NCBI GenBank assembly: GCA_021808665.1
Contig: JAKBBA010000175.1
Coordinates: 1 to 5,994, forward strand
Reading direction: 5' to 3'
Source of the DNA: Actinomycetes bacterium
GTDB taxonomy: Bacteria > Actinomycetota > Acidimicrobiia > Acidimicrobiales > Palsa-688
Length of the DNA: 5,994 bases
Shown here: positions 1 through 5,994 of the stretch, in pieces
Layout of the letters: each line of letters opens with the position of its first letter
How positions within the stretch are numbered: the first letter of the stretch is position 1
Position numbers and translations under genes: made by a program
Notes under the pieces: generated by a model
The model's database searches: none
What the model saw: only the letters and a program-made list of their open reading frames with translations
What the model was told of the DNA's origin: nothing

Positions 1-315
1 GCGCAGAACCGCCTCGACACTGCACTACAGGCGTGCCGCTTCGACGAGACGGCGACACCTGTTGTCGCCAACGTCGACGCGAAACCACACCGCGACGGCT
101 TCGCGACACGGCTATCACGCCAACTGGCGAGCCCTGTCCGCTGGCGCGAGTCGCTGGTCGAGATGGCGGGGATGGGAATCTCGACGTTCGTCGAGCTCGG
201 ACCCGGAGCGGAGCTGTCGGGGATGGTCAAGAGGACAGTGGACGGCGCTGTACGAGCGAACGTCGCCTCCCCGGCTGACCTAGACAGGCTCGCCGCGACC
301 CTCGCCGAACTGTAG
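1..315 (+). CDS. fabD: Malonyl-CoA:ACP transacylase, C-terminal part (5' end outside window)
   Basis: The reading frame is open from base 1 to a TAG at 313-315, giving the last 104 residues. FabD moves the malonyl group from CoA to acyl carrier protein, supplying the extender unit for type II fatty acid synthesis in the cytoplasm. Seen here: PVVANVDA (residues 20-27 of the fragment), the RQLASPVRW block (40-48), which matches the conserved QLxSPVRW stretch of FabD including its active-site-supporting glutamine, then FVELGPG (63-69) and the KR pair at 77-78 near the C-terminus. The catalytic serine and histidine belong to the missing N-terminal part. The end is at the usual place for the family, so the 3' end is intact. 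No other fatty-acid synthesis gene follows it here; the next gene is an antitoxin. A related acyltransferase domain of a polyketide synthase is less likely, because the protein stops directly after the FabD C-terminus. Confidence 0.88.
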   Translation, partial: AQNRLDTALQACRFDETATPVVANVDAKPHRDGFATRLSRQLASPVRWRESLVEMAGMGISTFVELGPGAELSGMVKRTVDGAVRANVASPADLDRLAATLAEL

Positions 316-359
316 CGGTTCCCGTCTGCGCCTGCGCGGCGTTCGATAACACTCCTAGC
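316..359. other. Short gap between fabD and the antitoxin gene
   Basis: These 44 bases contain no gene and no good terminator. A 4-bp GC stem (329-332 with 338-341) is too weak and lacks a T tract. TAGCAT at 356-361 resembles an actinobacterial -10 box, seven bases before GTG 369, but no convincing -35 box accompanies it. A promoter for the antitoxin is expected about here from TA-system biology, but it is only weakly visible. Confidence 0.4.
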
Positions 360-596
360 ATGTTCAGTGTGAGTGTGGCAAAAGTACGCAAGACCATCAC
401 CCTGGATACCGATCTGGTCGAAGCGCTGGGCGACGACGACGCAGCCCTCTCCTTCACCATTAACACGATCCTGCGCTATGAAGTCGATCGCCGCCAGCGG
501 TCGAGAGCACTGTCTGACCTGCTCGGCCGCTTGGAAGCCGAGCGGGAACCCGTCGAGGAGAAGCAGGTCGTCGAGTTCCGGCGCATGTTGCGATGA
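360..596 (+). CDS. Ribbon-helix-helix antitoxin, VapB-like
   Basis: A 78-residue protein from ATG 360 to TGA 594-596; GTG 369 or 375 are alternative starts. It is probably the DNA-binding antitoxin of a type II toxin-antitoxin pair, which neutralises its toxin and represses its own promoter. Residues 9-16 (VRKTITLD) look like the beta strand of a ribbon-helix-helix fold, followed by a short helix (about 17-23) and a longer one (about 30-47, rich in Arg). The charged tail (about 48-78, many Glu and Arg) would be the toxin-binding part. The stop overlaps the start of the following PIN-domain toxin remnant in an ATGA (593-596), the usual antitoxin-toxin arrangement. No Shine-Dalgarno sequence precedes 360, so the message may be leaderless. 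The frame is undamaged although the toxin is broken. The fold is inferred from the sequence pattern; the subfamily is uncertain. Confidence 0.72.
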   Translation: MFSVSVAKVRKTITLDTDLVEALGDDDAALSFTINTILRYEVDRRQRSRALSDLLGRLEAEREPVEEKQVVEFRRMLR

Positions 597-776
597 CTTG
601 TGTCCTCCTCGACGCGGAGGCCCTTTCAACCTTGGCCAGGGGTGGGCGCCACGATGCCGTCGTGAGCGACATGCGCGGCGAACGGCGGCGGGCTGATTCT
701 CTCCGGGGATGTGGGCGACATGGAAGCTCTGAACCCGCCAGGAAGCGGCATCGCAGTTAGCGGTCTCGCCCCTTGA
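593..776 (+). pseudogene. Remnant of a VapC-type PIN-domain toxin, internally deleted and frameshifted
   Basis: The frame opening at ATG 593 encodes MTCVLLDAEALSTLARGG, a typical PIN-domain start with the first acidic residue (Asp codon 611-613). It then runs straight into RHDAVV (647-664), which resembles the DAxV segment normally found about two thirds of the way along the protein. From about 666 the family resemblance continues in another frame: AANGGGLILSGDVGDMEAL, ending at TGA 774-776, which matches the usual PIN C-terminus with its last acidic residue (Asp 708-710). One extra base near 668-670 would explain the frame change. Without it, the ATG frame reads unrelated residues to TAG 758-760. 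The pieces amount to about 60 residues against roughly 130 for intact VapC, and the central part with the conserved Glu is absent. Ribonuclease activity is therefore not expected. Both the deletion and the frameshift are inferred from family shape, without an aligned relative. Confidence 0.68.
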
Positions 777-806
777 GCGGACAGGCGCAGCCTTAAAGAT
801 TAGTCA

Positions 807-2522
807 TTAGTCTCCGAGCAGCTCGTCGCGCAGGTCCTGCTTGAGCACCTTGCCGGCCGGGTTGCGGGGAAGCTCAGACCCGTAGAACCAGAATTTCGAC
901 GGCACCTTGAAAGCCGCCAGCCGTCTCCTGACGAACGCAGCCAACTCTTCCTCCCCGACGTGCGCGCCGGCCTTCAAGGTGACGACAGCGCCCACCTCCT
1001 CGCCGAGCGTGGGGTGAGGGATTCCGATCACAGCGGCCTCGGCGACAGCGGGATGCTCGTAGAGGACACCCTCGATCTCGACGCAGTAGACGTTCTCCCC
1101 ACCGCGGATGAGCATGTCCTTGGCCCGGTCGACGATGTAAACGAAACCGTCGTCGTCGATGCGTGCCACGTCACCGGTGTGGACCCAGCCGTCGGTGAAC
1201 GTCGCCGCAGTGGCCTCAGGCTTGTTCCAGTAACCCTTGACGATGTTCGGCCCTTTGATCCAAAGCTCGCCAACTACCCCGGTGGGTAGCACTGCCCCGT
1301 CGGCGTCGACCACCTTCACCGTGACTACAGGTACGGGCGGGCCGACACTGTCAGGTTTCGCAAGGTAATCCTCCCCAGCGTTCATCGTCGACAGAGACGA
1401 CGTCTCCGTCATGCCGTAACCGTTCGACGCCTGGGAGGAATTGAAGGTGTCTTTGATCCGCCGTACCAGCTCGGGAGGCGCCGGGGCGCCCCCGTATCCA
1501 ACGGATTTGACACTTGAGGTGTCGCGTTTGGAGAAGTCGGGGTGATCTAGAACCTGGAGGACCATCGTCGGCACCCCGCCGAAGGAAGTGATCCTCTCGC
1601 GTTCGATGAGCTCGAGCGCCCGCCCCGCATCCCAGCGGTGCATCATTACCAGTTTCCCGCCGACAAGCAGGTTCGCCACGAGGATCGAGTGACATCCTGT
1701 CGCATGAAAAAGTGGGACCGAAAGCAGGTACGCGTTCTGCGTTCCAGCGCCAGGCGCAGGGACCTGACCACCCGAGCGGTGGACCGCCCTCGCCGTCACG
1801 TAGAACAGGCTCATCGGGTTCGTGCAAATGTTGCGATGCGTCCCGAGCGCGCCTTTCGGCCGCCCGGTCGTGCCCGACGTGTAGAAGATGGTTGCGTCGT
1901 CGTCAGCGGCTATCGCGGTGACAGGCAGCTCCACGTCATCGGCTGCGGTCTCGAGGAGATCCTCGAATCGCATTCGACCGTCGCCGTTTGAGCCATCGCC
2001 GAACGGATGTCCTTTGCTGCGCGCGACGACAATACAGGTGAGCTCGCTCAGTTCGCTTCGGTGCGCGCCAATCGACGCGGCGCGTTCCGGGTCGACAATG
2101 GCTACTTTTGTACCTGAATCCGCCAAACCGTACGCGAGCTCTTCGCCTGTCCACCACGAGTTGAGCGGCACGACGACGGCGCCGGCGGCGGTTGCACCCC
2201 AGAACGCTACCGACCATTCCGGGTAGTTGCGCATCGCGATCGCAACACGGTCACCTTCGCGAATCCCGAGACGGTCCCTGAGAGCGTTCGCCAGGCGTGC
2301 GCTCGCCACGAAGTGCTCCTCGAAGCTGAGCGTCTCGTCCTCGTAGACGATAAACGCCTTGTCGCCGTGGCCTCGGCTCGACCGGAGGATATCGGCGAGA
2401 GTGGCCGGAGCATTCTTCCAGACTTTGGTCTCAATCCCCCTGATGACCTCGATACCCACCTCAAACATCTGGCCTGTAGCCGTAAGTGCAATGTCCGCCT
2501 CGCGGACGGACATTGCCGTCAT
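807..2522 (-). CDS. AMP-forming acyl-CoA ligase (FadD-like, class I adenylate-forming enzyme)
   Basis: A 571-residue protein, normal length for this family. These enzymes activate a carboxylic acid with ATP to an acyl-adenylate and transfer it to CoA. Motifs in order: phosphate-binding loop YTSGTTGRPKG (214-224), LFHATG (271-276), YGMTE (369-373), HTGD (448-451) with the hinge region DRAKDM (465-470), GGEN (474-477), and the C-terminal NPAGK with the catalytic lysine at 558. All essential residues are present, so it should be active. The substrate cannot be read from the sequence; a medium or long fatty acid or a branched acid are possibilities. ATG 2522 is preferred to ATG 2513 because AAAGG lies 8 nt upstream of it and it forms an ATGA overlap with the preceding gene's stop. 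It is the last gene of the leuB-ilvE-cimA block in this window. A benzoate- or cinnamate-type CoA ligase cannot be excluded. Confidence 0.88.
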   Translation of the reverse strand: MTAMSVREADIALTATGQMFEVGIEVIRGIETKVWKNAPATLADILRSSRGHGDKAFIVYEDETLSFEEHFVASARLANALRDRLGIREGDRVAIAMRNYPEWSVAFWGATAAGAVVVPLNSWWTGEELAYGLADSGTKVAIVDPERAASIGAHRSELSELTCIVVARSKGHPFGDGSNGDGRMRFEDLLETAADDVELPVTAIAADDDATIFYTSGTTGRPKGALGTHRNICTNPMSLFYVTARAVHRSGGQVPAPGAGTQNAYLLSVPLFHATGCHSILVANLLVGGKLVMMHRWDAGRALELIERERITSFGGVPTMVLQVLDHPDFSKRDTSSVKSVGYGGAPAPPELVRRIKDTFNSSQASNGYGMTETSSLSTMNAGEDYLAKPDSVGPPVPVVTVKVVDADGAVLPTGVVGELWIKGPNIVKGYWNKPEATAATFTDGWVHTGDVARIDDDGFVYIVDRAKDMLIRGGENVYCVEIEGVLYEHPAVAEAAVIGIPHPTLGEEVGAVVTLKAGAHVGEEELAAFVRRRLAAFKVPSKFWFYGSELPRNPAGKVLKQDLRDELLGD

Positions 2523-3028
2523 ACGATCAGCCTTTCTTTCCAGAGGTTGAGGTCTGCGCTCGCAGCGCTCGGACTGATCGTCAGCGCCTCCGCTTTGACG
2601 GCGTCAGCGATCCGCCTCTGATCCCAGTAGCTATGCGAAGCGCCACGGAACATCGTCTGCCGCCACTTGACCAGATCAGCCGGCGCCGACCCGAGATACC
2701 CCCAAATGCCGTAGGCCCATTCGTAGTCGAAGATAACAGGCGCTCGGCCGAAATGCGACGCCCGGCGACTCGCGCAGGCGAAGCAGCCCGTGACCACATC
2801 GTGGTGGTCCTCACCTTGGGCAAGCACAAGCCGGTCGTCGAAGCGACGCGCCAACTTCAGACCGTAGCCGAGATCAGGGCCCGACGAGCCGAACCGCGGT
2901 CCCGACGACGCCTGCAAATCCATAGCGTCCCCGGGCCTCCCGAGACGCCAAGGCTGCGGAGTTGAAAGAGCCTTGGAGCTTCTCACCCGGTCAGTCGGGC
3001 GTACCGGAACATAGGCGGGCTGCGTCAT
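2519..3028 (-). CDS. Uncharacterised 169-residue protein between cimA and the acyl-CoA ligase
   Basis: I do not recognise the family. The protein has no signal peptide and no membrane segment, so it is probably cytoplasmic. The first 50 residues are Pro/Arg/Ser-rich and look flexible. From about 55 there is a folded-looking region, starting with GYGLKLARRF (54-63). A CFAC pair (Cys82, Cys85, the only cysteines) falls within it, followed by a strongly aromatic stretch around 99-137 (YEWAYGIWGYLG, then KWRQ, then SYWDQR). It is likely a real gene: it overlaps the upstream cimA stop and the downstream ligase start by ATGA on both sides, and AGGA sits 9 nt before its ATG. Such double coupling suggests stoichiometric expression with its neighbours, but the function is unknown. 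The CxxC could be a redox or half metal site, though a lone pair is weak evidence. Confidence 0.78.
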   Translation of the reverse strand: MTQPAYVPVRPTDRVRSSKALSTPQPWRLGRPGDAMDLQASSGPRFGSSGPDLGYGLKLARRFDDRLVLAQGEDHHDVVTGCFACASRRASHFGRAPVIFDYEWAYGIWGYLGSAPADLVKWRQTMFRGASHSYWDQRRIADAVKAEALTISPSAASADLNLWKERLIV

Positions 3029-4689
3029 GGGTTGCCATCCTGCCCGGGGGGCGACACGTGAAGCAACCCGAACACGATGGAATCCTCGAGCGCCGACCAG
3101 GACGCTTCGATCACGTTCTCTGACACCCCGATCGTCGTCCAGGTGCGCTCCCCATCCGTCGAGTCGATTAGCACTCTCGTGACCGCTGCAGTGGCCTTGC
3201 TCGTGTCGAGCACACGGACTTTGAAGTCGGTCAAATGGACATGTGCCAGTTGAGGGAAGTCCGGGCCTATCGCCTGGCGAAGGGCAGCGTCGAGCGCGTT
3301 GACCGGACCGTTGCCTTCCGCCGTCGCGATGACCCGTCTGTCACCTACCAGCACTTTGACGGTCGCCTCGGTTACGAAGCTCCCGTCCTCGCGCAACTCG
3401 GTGATAACGCGGTGGGACTCGAGGGTGAAATAATCCTGCTTCCATCCGGTGGCCGCCCTCATGAGCAGCTCGAGCGACCCGTCGGCCACCTCGAAGTGGT
3501 AGCCGCGATGCTCCAGCTCCTTCAGCTTTTCGACGACGCCGGCCGCCGCCGAATCGTCCATCTCCAAACCGATCTGCGCCGCTTTCAGTGTGACCGTCGA
3601 CCGACCGGCCATCTCGCTTACTACGAAGCGCGTGCCGTTGCCGACAGCGGCGGGCTCCACGTGCTCGTAGGCGTTCGCCGACCTGGCGATCGCGCTCGTG
3701 TGCAGTCCAGCCTTGTGGGCGAACGCAGATACCCCGACGAAAGGCTGTTGGGCGCTCGGAGCTACGTTGACCACCTCCGAAATGTGGTGCGCCACAGGTG
3801 TCAATAGTTCCAGCCGCTCGGGAGCGATCGTGCGAACGCCCATCTTCAACGTGAGGTTCGGGATCGCAGCCGTCAGGTCTGCGTTGCCTGTCCGTTCGCC
3901 ATATCCGTTGATGCATCCCTGCACTTGTGTGGCCCCCGAACGAACCGCCACGAGCGAGTTGGCAACCGCTGTGCCCGAATCGTTGTGGAAATGGCAGCCG
4001 ATCGCCACCTCGGAGGCGAAACGCTGACGGACTTCGCCAACGACGCGCTCCACCTCGAAAGGCAATGTGCCACCGTTCGTGTCGCACAGAACCAGAACCT
4101 CCGCACCGGCGTCTGCAGCAGCAAGAAGGACATCCGTGCTGAACCGAGCGTTCGAGCGGAACCCGTCGAAGAAGTGCTCAGCGTCGAGGAACACACGCTT
4201 GCCTCGAGACACCAAGAATCCGACCGAGTCGGCGACCATGTCGATGGCCTCGGTCAGCGACGTGCGCAGCGTTTCGGTTACATGCCATTCCGCGGATTTT
4301 GCGACTAGACACACGACGCCCGTTCGCGCAGCGAGCATGTCTGCGAGGACCGGGTCCGTTTCGGCGGAGCCCCCTGCCTTGCGAGTCGAGCCGAACGCAA
4401 CGAGCGTGGCGTGCTCGAGATGCAGGTCACCTTCCGCAGCGCGCCGGAAGAACTCTGCGTCTTTCGGGTTGGCGCCCGGCCAGCCGCCCTCGATGTAGTG
4501 GACGCCCAGATGGTCTAACTGCGAGGCGACGCGCAGCTTGTCGTCGACAGTGAGTGAGAGCCCCTCCTGCTGGCTTCCGTCGCGCAGTGTCGTGTCATAG
4601 ATGTCTACAGAATCAGGAAGCTCGACCGGTACGGGATGGGCGTGCGAAGCCGAGTGCGAGCCGGGTTGGTTCGCGGATTTATCCGACAT
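3025..4689 (-). CDS. cimA: (R)-citramalate synthase
   Basis: A 554-residue enzyme condensing pyruvate and acetyl-CoA to (R)-citramalate, the entry step of the threonine-independent isoleucine route. The catalytic barrel shows YDTTLRDGSQQEG (31-43), the EGGWPGANPKD stretch (67-77) characteristic of the CimA branch, LCDTNGG (201-207), the metal-binding HFHND (233-237), NGYGERTGNADL (261-272) and AFAHKAGLH (322-330). The C-terminal part (about 415-545) resembles the LeuA allosteric domain, where the end product, isoleucine in CimA, usually binds. The length fits CimA. The GGWPGxNPKD stretch argues against isopropylmalate or homocitrate synthase. The frame is open further upstream to 4854, but those 55 residues lie inside ilvE and look non-homologous. 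ATG 4689 gives an 11-nt overlap with ilvE, with GGTGG close upstream. Residues 1-24 form a Ser/His/Pro-rich, probably disordered leader. Confidence 0.93.
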   Translation of the reverse strand: MSDKSANQPGSHSASHAHPVPVELPDSVDIYDTTLRDGSQQEGLSLTVDDKLRVASQLDHLGVHYIEGGWPGANPKDAEFFRRAAEGDLHLEHATLVAFGSTRKAGGSAETDPVLADMLAARTGVVCLVAKSAEWHVTETLRTSLTEAIDMVADSVGFLVSRGKRVFLDAEHFFDGFRSNARFSTDVLLAAADAGAEVLVLCDTNGGTLPFEVERVVGEVRQRFASEVAIGCHFHNDSGTAVANSLVAVRSGATQVQGCINGYGERTGNADLTAAIPNLTLKMGVRTIAPERLELLTPVAHHISEVVNVAPSAQQPFVGVSAFAHKAGLHTSAIARSANAYEHVEPAAVGNGTRFVVSEMAGRSTVTLKAAQIGLEMDDSAAAGVVEKLKELEHRGYHFEVADGSLELLMRAATGWKQDYFTLESHRVITELREDGSFVTEATVKVLVGDRRVIATAEGNGPVNALDAALRQAIGPDFPQLAHVHLTDFKVRVLDTSKATAAVTRVLIDSTDGERTWTTIGVSENVIEASWSALEDSIVFGLLHVSPPGQDGNP

Positions 4690-5602
4690 GTTCCACCCAG
4701 TCCTTGTAGCGGTCGACGTTCCCGCGCACTGCGTCGTGGTAAATCTCCTGTATCCGCTGCGTGACGGTTCCAGGCCGCCCACTGCCGACCTTCCTGTCGT
4801 CGACGGACGCGATCGGAACGACCTCCGCGGCGGTACCCGTGAGGAATGCCTCATCCGCGGTGTAGAGATCGGACCTGAGGATGTTCGCGAACTCGACCTC
4901 GTAGCCGAGATCGCGAGCGATGGCTACGACCGAATCCTGGGTGATGCCCTCCAGGGCGCCAGCTGACACCGGAGGAGTCAGGATCTTCTGGTTGCGAACC
5001 ACGAAGAGGTTCTCGCCCGTGCACTCGCTCACATACCCCTGCGGCGAGAGAAGGATCGCCTCGTCGTAGCCGGCCTTGAGCGCCTCGATCTTGGCCATCG
5101 ACGAGTTGATGTACATGCCGGTACCCTTGGCAGCGGGCGGCATGGCGTTCGGGTCGTGACGCTGCCAGGAGCTGATCTTCATGCGAACGCCGTTAGCGAT
5201 GCCGTCCTCACCCAGGTAGGCGCCCCAAGGCCAAACGGCGATCGACACGCTGACAGGGCAAGGCAGCGGGTTGAGGCCCATCTCGCCGTAGCCGAGGTAG
5301 ACGATGGGTCTGATGTAGCACTCGGCGAGCCCGTTGACCCGCACGGTGGTCCGGGTGGCTTCGACGATCTCGTCGAAGCTGAAAGGCACGTCGATCATGA
5401 AGATCTTCGCCGAGTTGAACAGCCGGGTGATGTGGTCCCGAAGACGGAAGATCCCCGGCCCCGAATCGGTCGGGTAAGCGCGTATACCCTCGAACACCCC
5501 ACATCCGTAGTGGAGCGAGTGCGTCAGCACATGGATTCGAGCCTGGTCCCAGTCGACCAGTTCGCCGTCCATCCAGATCTTCTCGGTAGGAACAATTGGC
5601 AT
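4679..5602 (-). CDS. ilvE: Branched-chain amino acid aminotransferase
   Basis: A 307-residue class IV PLP enzyme, the expected length for bacterial IlvE. It transfers the amino group between glutamate and the 2-oxo acids of isoleucine, leucine and valine, the last step of their synthesis. Seen: KIWMDGELVDWDQARIHVL (8-26), HYGCGVFEGIRAY (31-43) at the substrate pocket, the PLP-binding lysine at 159 in AAKGTGMYINS, GYVSECTGENLF (189-200) and LTGTAAEVVPI (254-264). It follows leuB by 5 nt, with AAAGGG inside the end of leuB about 10 nt before ATG 5602, so the start is well supported. Its 3' end overlaps cimA by 11 nt. A D-amino acid aminotransferase or ADC lyase is unlikely given length, motifs and context. 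Confidence 0.95.
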   Translation of the reverse strand: MPIVPTEKIWMDGELVDWDQARIHVLTHSLHYGCGVFEGIRAYPTDSGPGIFRLRDHITRLFNSAKIFMIDVPFSFDEIVEATRTTVRVNGLAECYIRPIVYLGYGEMGLNPLPCPVSVSIAVWPWGAYLGEDGIANGVRMKISSWQRHDPNAMPPAAKGTGMYINSSMAKIEALKAGYDEAILLSPQGYVSECTGENLFVVRNQKILTPPVSAGALEGITQDSVVAIARDLGYEVEFANILRSDLYTADEAFLTGTAAEVVPIASVDDRKVGSGRPGTVTQRIQEIYHDAVRGNVDRYKDWVEHVG

Positions 5603-5607
5603 TTCAG

Positions 5608-5994
5608 TTACACCCTTTCTGCGACGGCGTCGCCGATTTGGCTGGTTGAAGCTCCCGGTTCGGGGCGAAAGTCTGCGACCGCCTTCGAAATTCTCTCCGC
5701 GGATTCACGCTCGCCGAGGAAATCAAGCATCATCGATGCGGACACGATCGCCGCTGTCGGGTCGGCCCGGCCCGTGCCTGCGATGTCAGGGGCGGAGCCG
5801 TGCACCGGCTCGAACATCGAAGGGCTGGTCCGCTCGGGGTTCAGGTTCCCCGATGCCGCCCTGCCGATACCACCGGCTACTGCACCTGCGAGGTCGGTAA
5901 GGATGTCGCCGAAGAGATTGTCCGTGACTATCACGTCGTAGCGTTGCGGGTGCTCCACGAGGTGTATGCACGCTGCATCTATGTGGTTGTAGGA
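5608..5994 (-). CDS. leuB: 3-isopropylmalate dehydrogenase, C-terminal part (5' end outside window)
   Basis: The last 128 residues of LeuB, ending in TAA at 5608-5610; the frame is open to the window edge. LeuB oxidatively decarboxylates 3-isopropylmalate with NAD+ in leucine synthesis, and in organisms with CimA also 3-methylmalate to 2-oxobutyrate. Fragment landmarks: HIDAACIHL (4-12), with the Asp that in LeuB contributes to the active site and metal site; [10 protein letters not shown] (26-35), with the two metal-ligand aspartates; [21 protein letters not shown] segment (about 56-73), which forms the NAD adenine-binding region. The pattern closely resembles actinobacterial LeuB. Isocitrate or tartrate dehydrogenase relatives share the motifs, but the ilvE and cimA neighbours favour LeuB. 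It is the most upstream gene seen of the - strand operon, whose promoter is not in the window. Confidence 0.93.
   Translation of the reverse strand, partial: SYNHIDAACIHLVEHPQRYDVIVTDNLFGDILTDLAGAVAGGIGRAASGNLNPERTSPSMFEPVHGSAPDIAGTGRADPTAAIVSASMMLDFLGERESAERISKAVADFRPEPGASTSQIGDAVAERV

Noticed and set aside
329..341. GC hairpin after fabD as a terminator
   Set aside because: The stem is only four base pairs with a five-base loop and no following T tract.
593..760. 55-codon frame from ATG 593 taken as an intact small gene
   Set aside because: Only its first part resembles a protein family. After about 668 it is Arg/Ser-rich nonsense, while the PIN-domain tail continues in another frame, so it is better described as a pseudogene.
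777..806. Possible bidirectional terminator between the convergent genes
   Set aside because: No inverted repeat of useful length is visible in this AT-richer gap or its edges.
1351..1827. 158-codon frame on the - strand within the ligase gene
   Set aside because: It is an alternative frame of the same strand inside a gene with continuous, motif-supported coding, with no independent evidence.
3235..3807. 190-codon open frame on the + strand
   Set aside because: It is fully antisense to the cimA C-terminal region. It has no ribosome-binding site or domain, so it is a shadow frame.
4690..4854. Longer cimA with 55 extra N-terminal residues
   Set aside because: The extension is entirely inside ilvE, is Arg/Ser/Thr-rich like an out-of-frame translation, and would exceed the normal CimA start. 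ATG 4689 fits the operon spacing.
5156..5941. 261-codon open frame on the + strand
   Set aside because: It lies antisense to ilvE and leuB, both with clear family motifs. Its translation is Asp/Arg/Val-rich with no recognisable motif, as expected from the complement of G+C-rich coding DNA.

Overview
The window is G+C-rich bacterial DNA with strong G/C preference at third codon positions. Protein resemblance (FabD, LeuB and CimA types, and a VapBC-like pair) points to the Actinomycetota. An acidimicrobial-type member is possible, but that is inference from memory of protein style and no search was run.

Layout: Positions 1-776 read on the + strand. They hold the 3' end of fabD (malonyl-CoA:ACP transacylase), an intact small ribbon-helix-helix antitoxin gene, and directly behind it the remains of a PIN-domain (VapC-type) toxin gene. 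The toxin remnant lacks its centre and is frameshifted. About 30 bases separate it from a convergent block on the - strand that fills the rest of the window (807-5994). In transcription order this block is leuB (partial, entering from the right edge), ilvE, cimA, an unrecognised 169-residue protein, and an AMP-forming acyl-CoA ligase. Its spacings are 5 nt, then an 11-nt overlap, then two 4-nt ATGA overlaps, so it looks like one translationally coupled operon. Its promoter lies outside the window.

How the genes work together: CimA condenses pyruvate with acetyl-CoA to (R)-citramalate. After isomerisation (LeuCD, not seen here), LeuB oxidatively decarboxylates the product to 2-oxobutyrate, and it also does the equivalent step in leucine synthesis. 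IlvE performs the last transamination to Ile, Leu and Val. This is the threonine-independent route to isoleucine. The unknown protein and the acyl-CoA ligase at the operon's end are not standard members of that pathway.

The two points that most deserve a second look are the decayed toxin beside a preserved antitoxin, and the uncharacterised protein locked between cimA and the ligase. I saw no RNA gene, insertion sequence, CRISPR array or convincing terminator. Apart from the short gaps at 316-359 and 777-806, the window is fully occupied.
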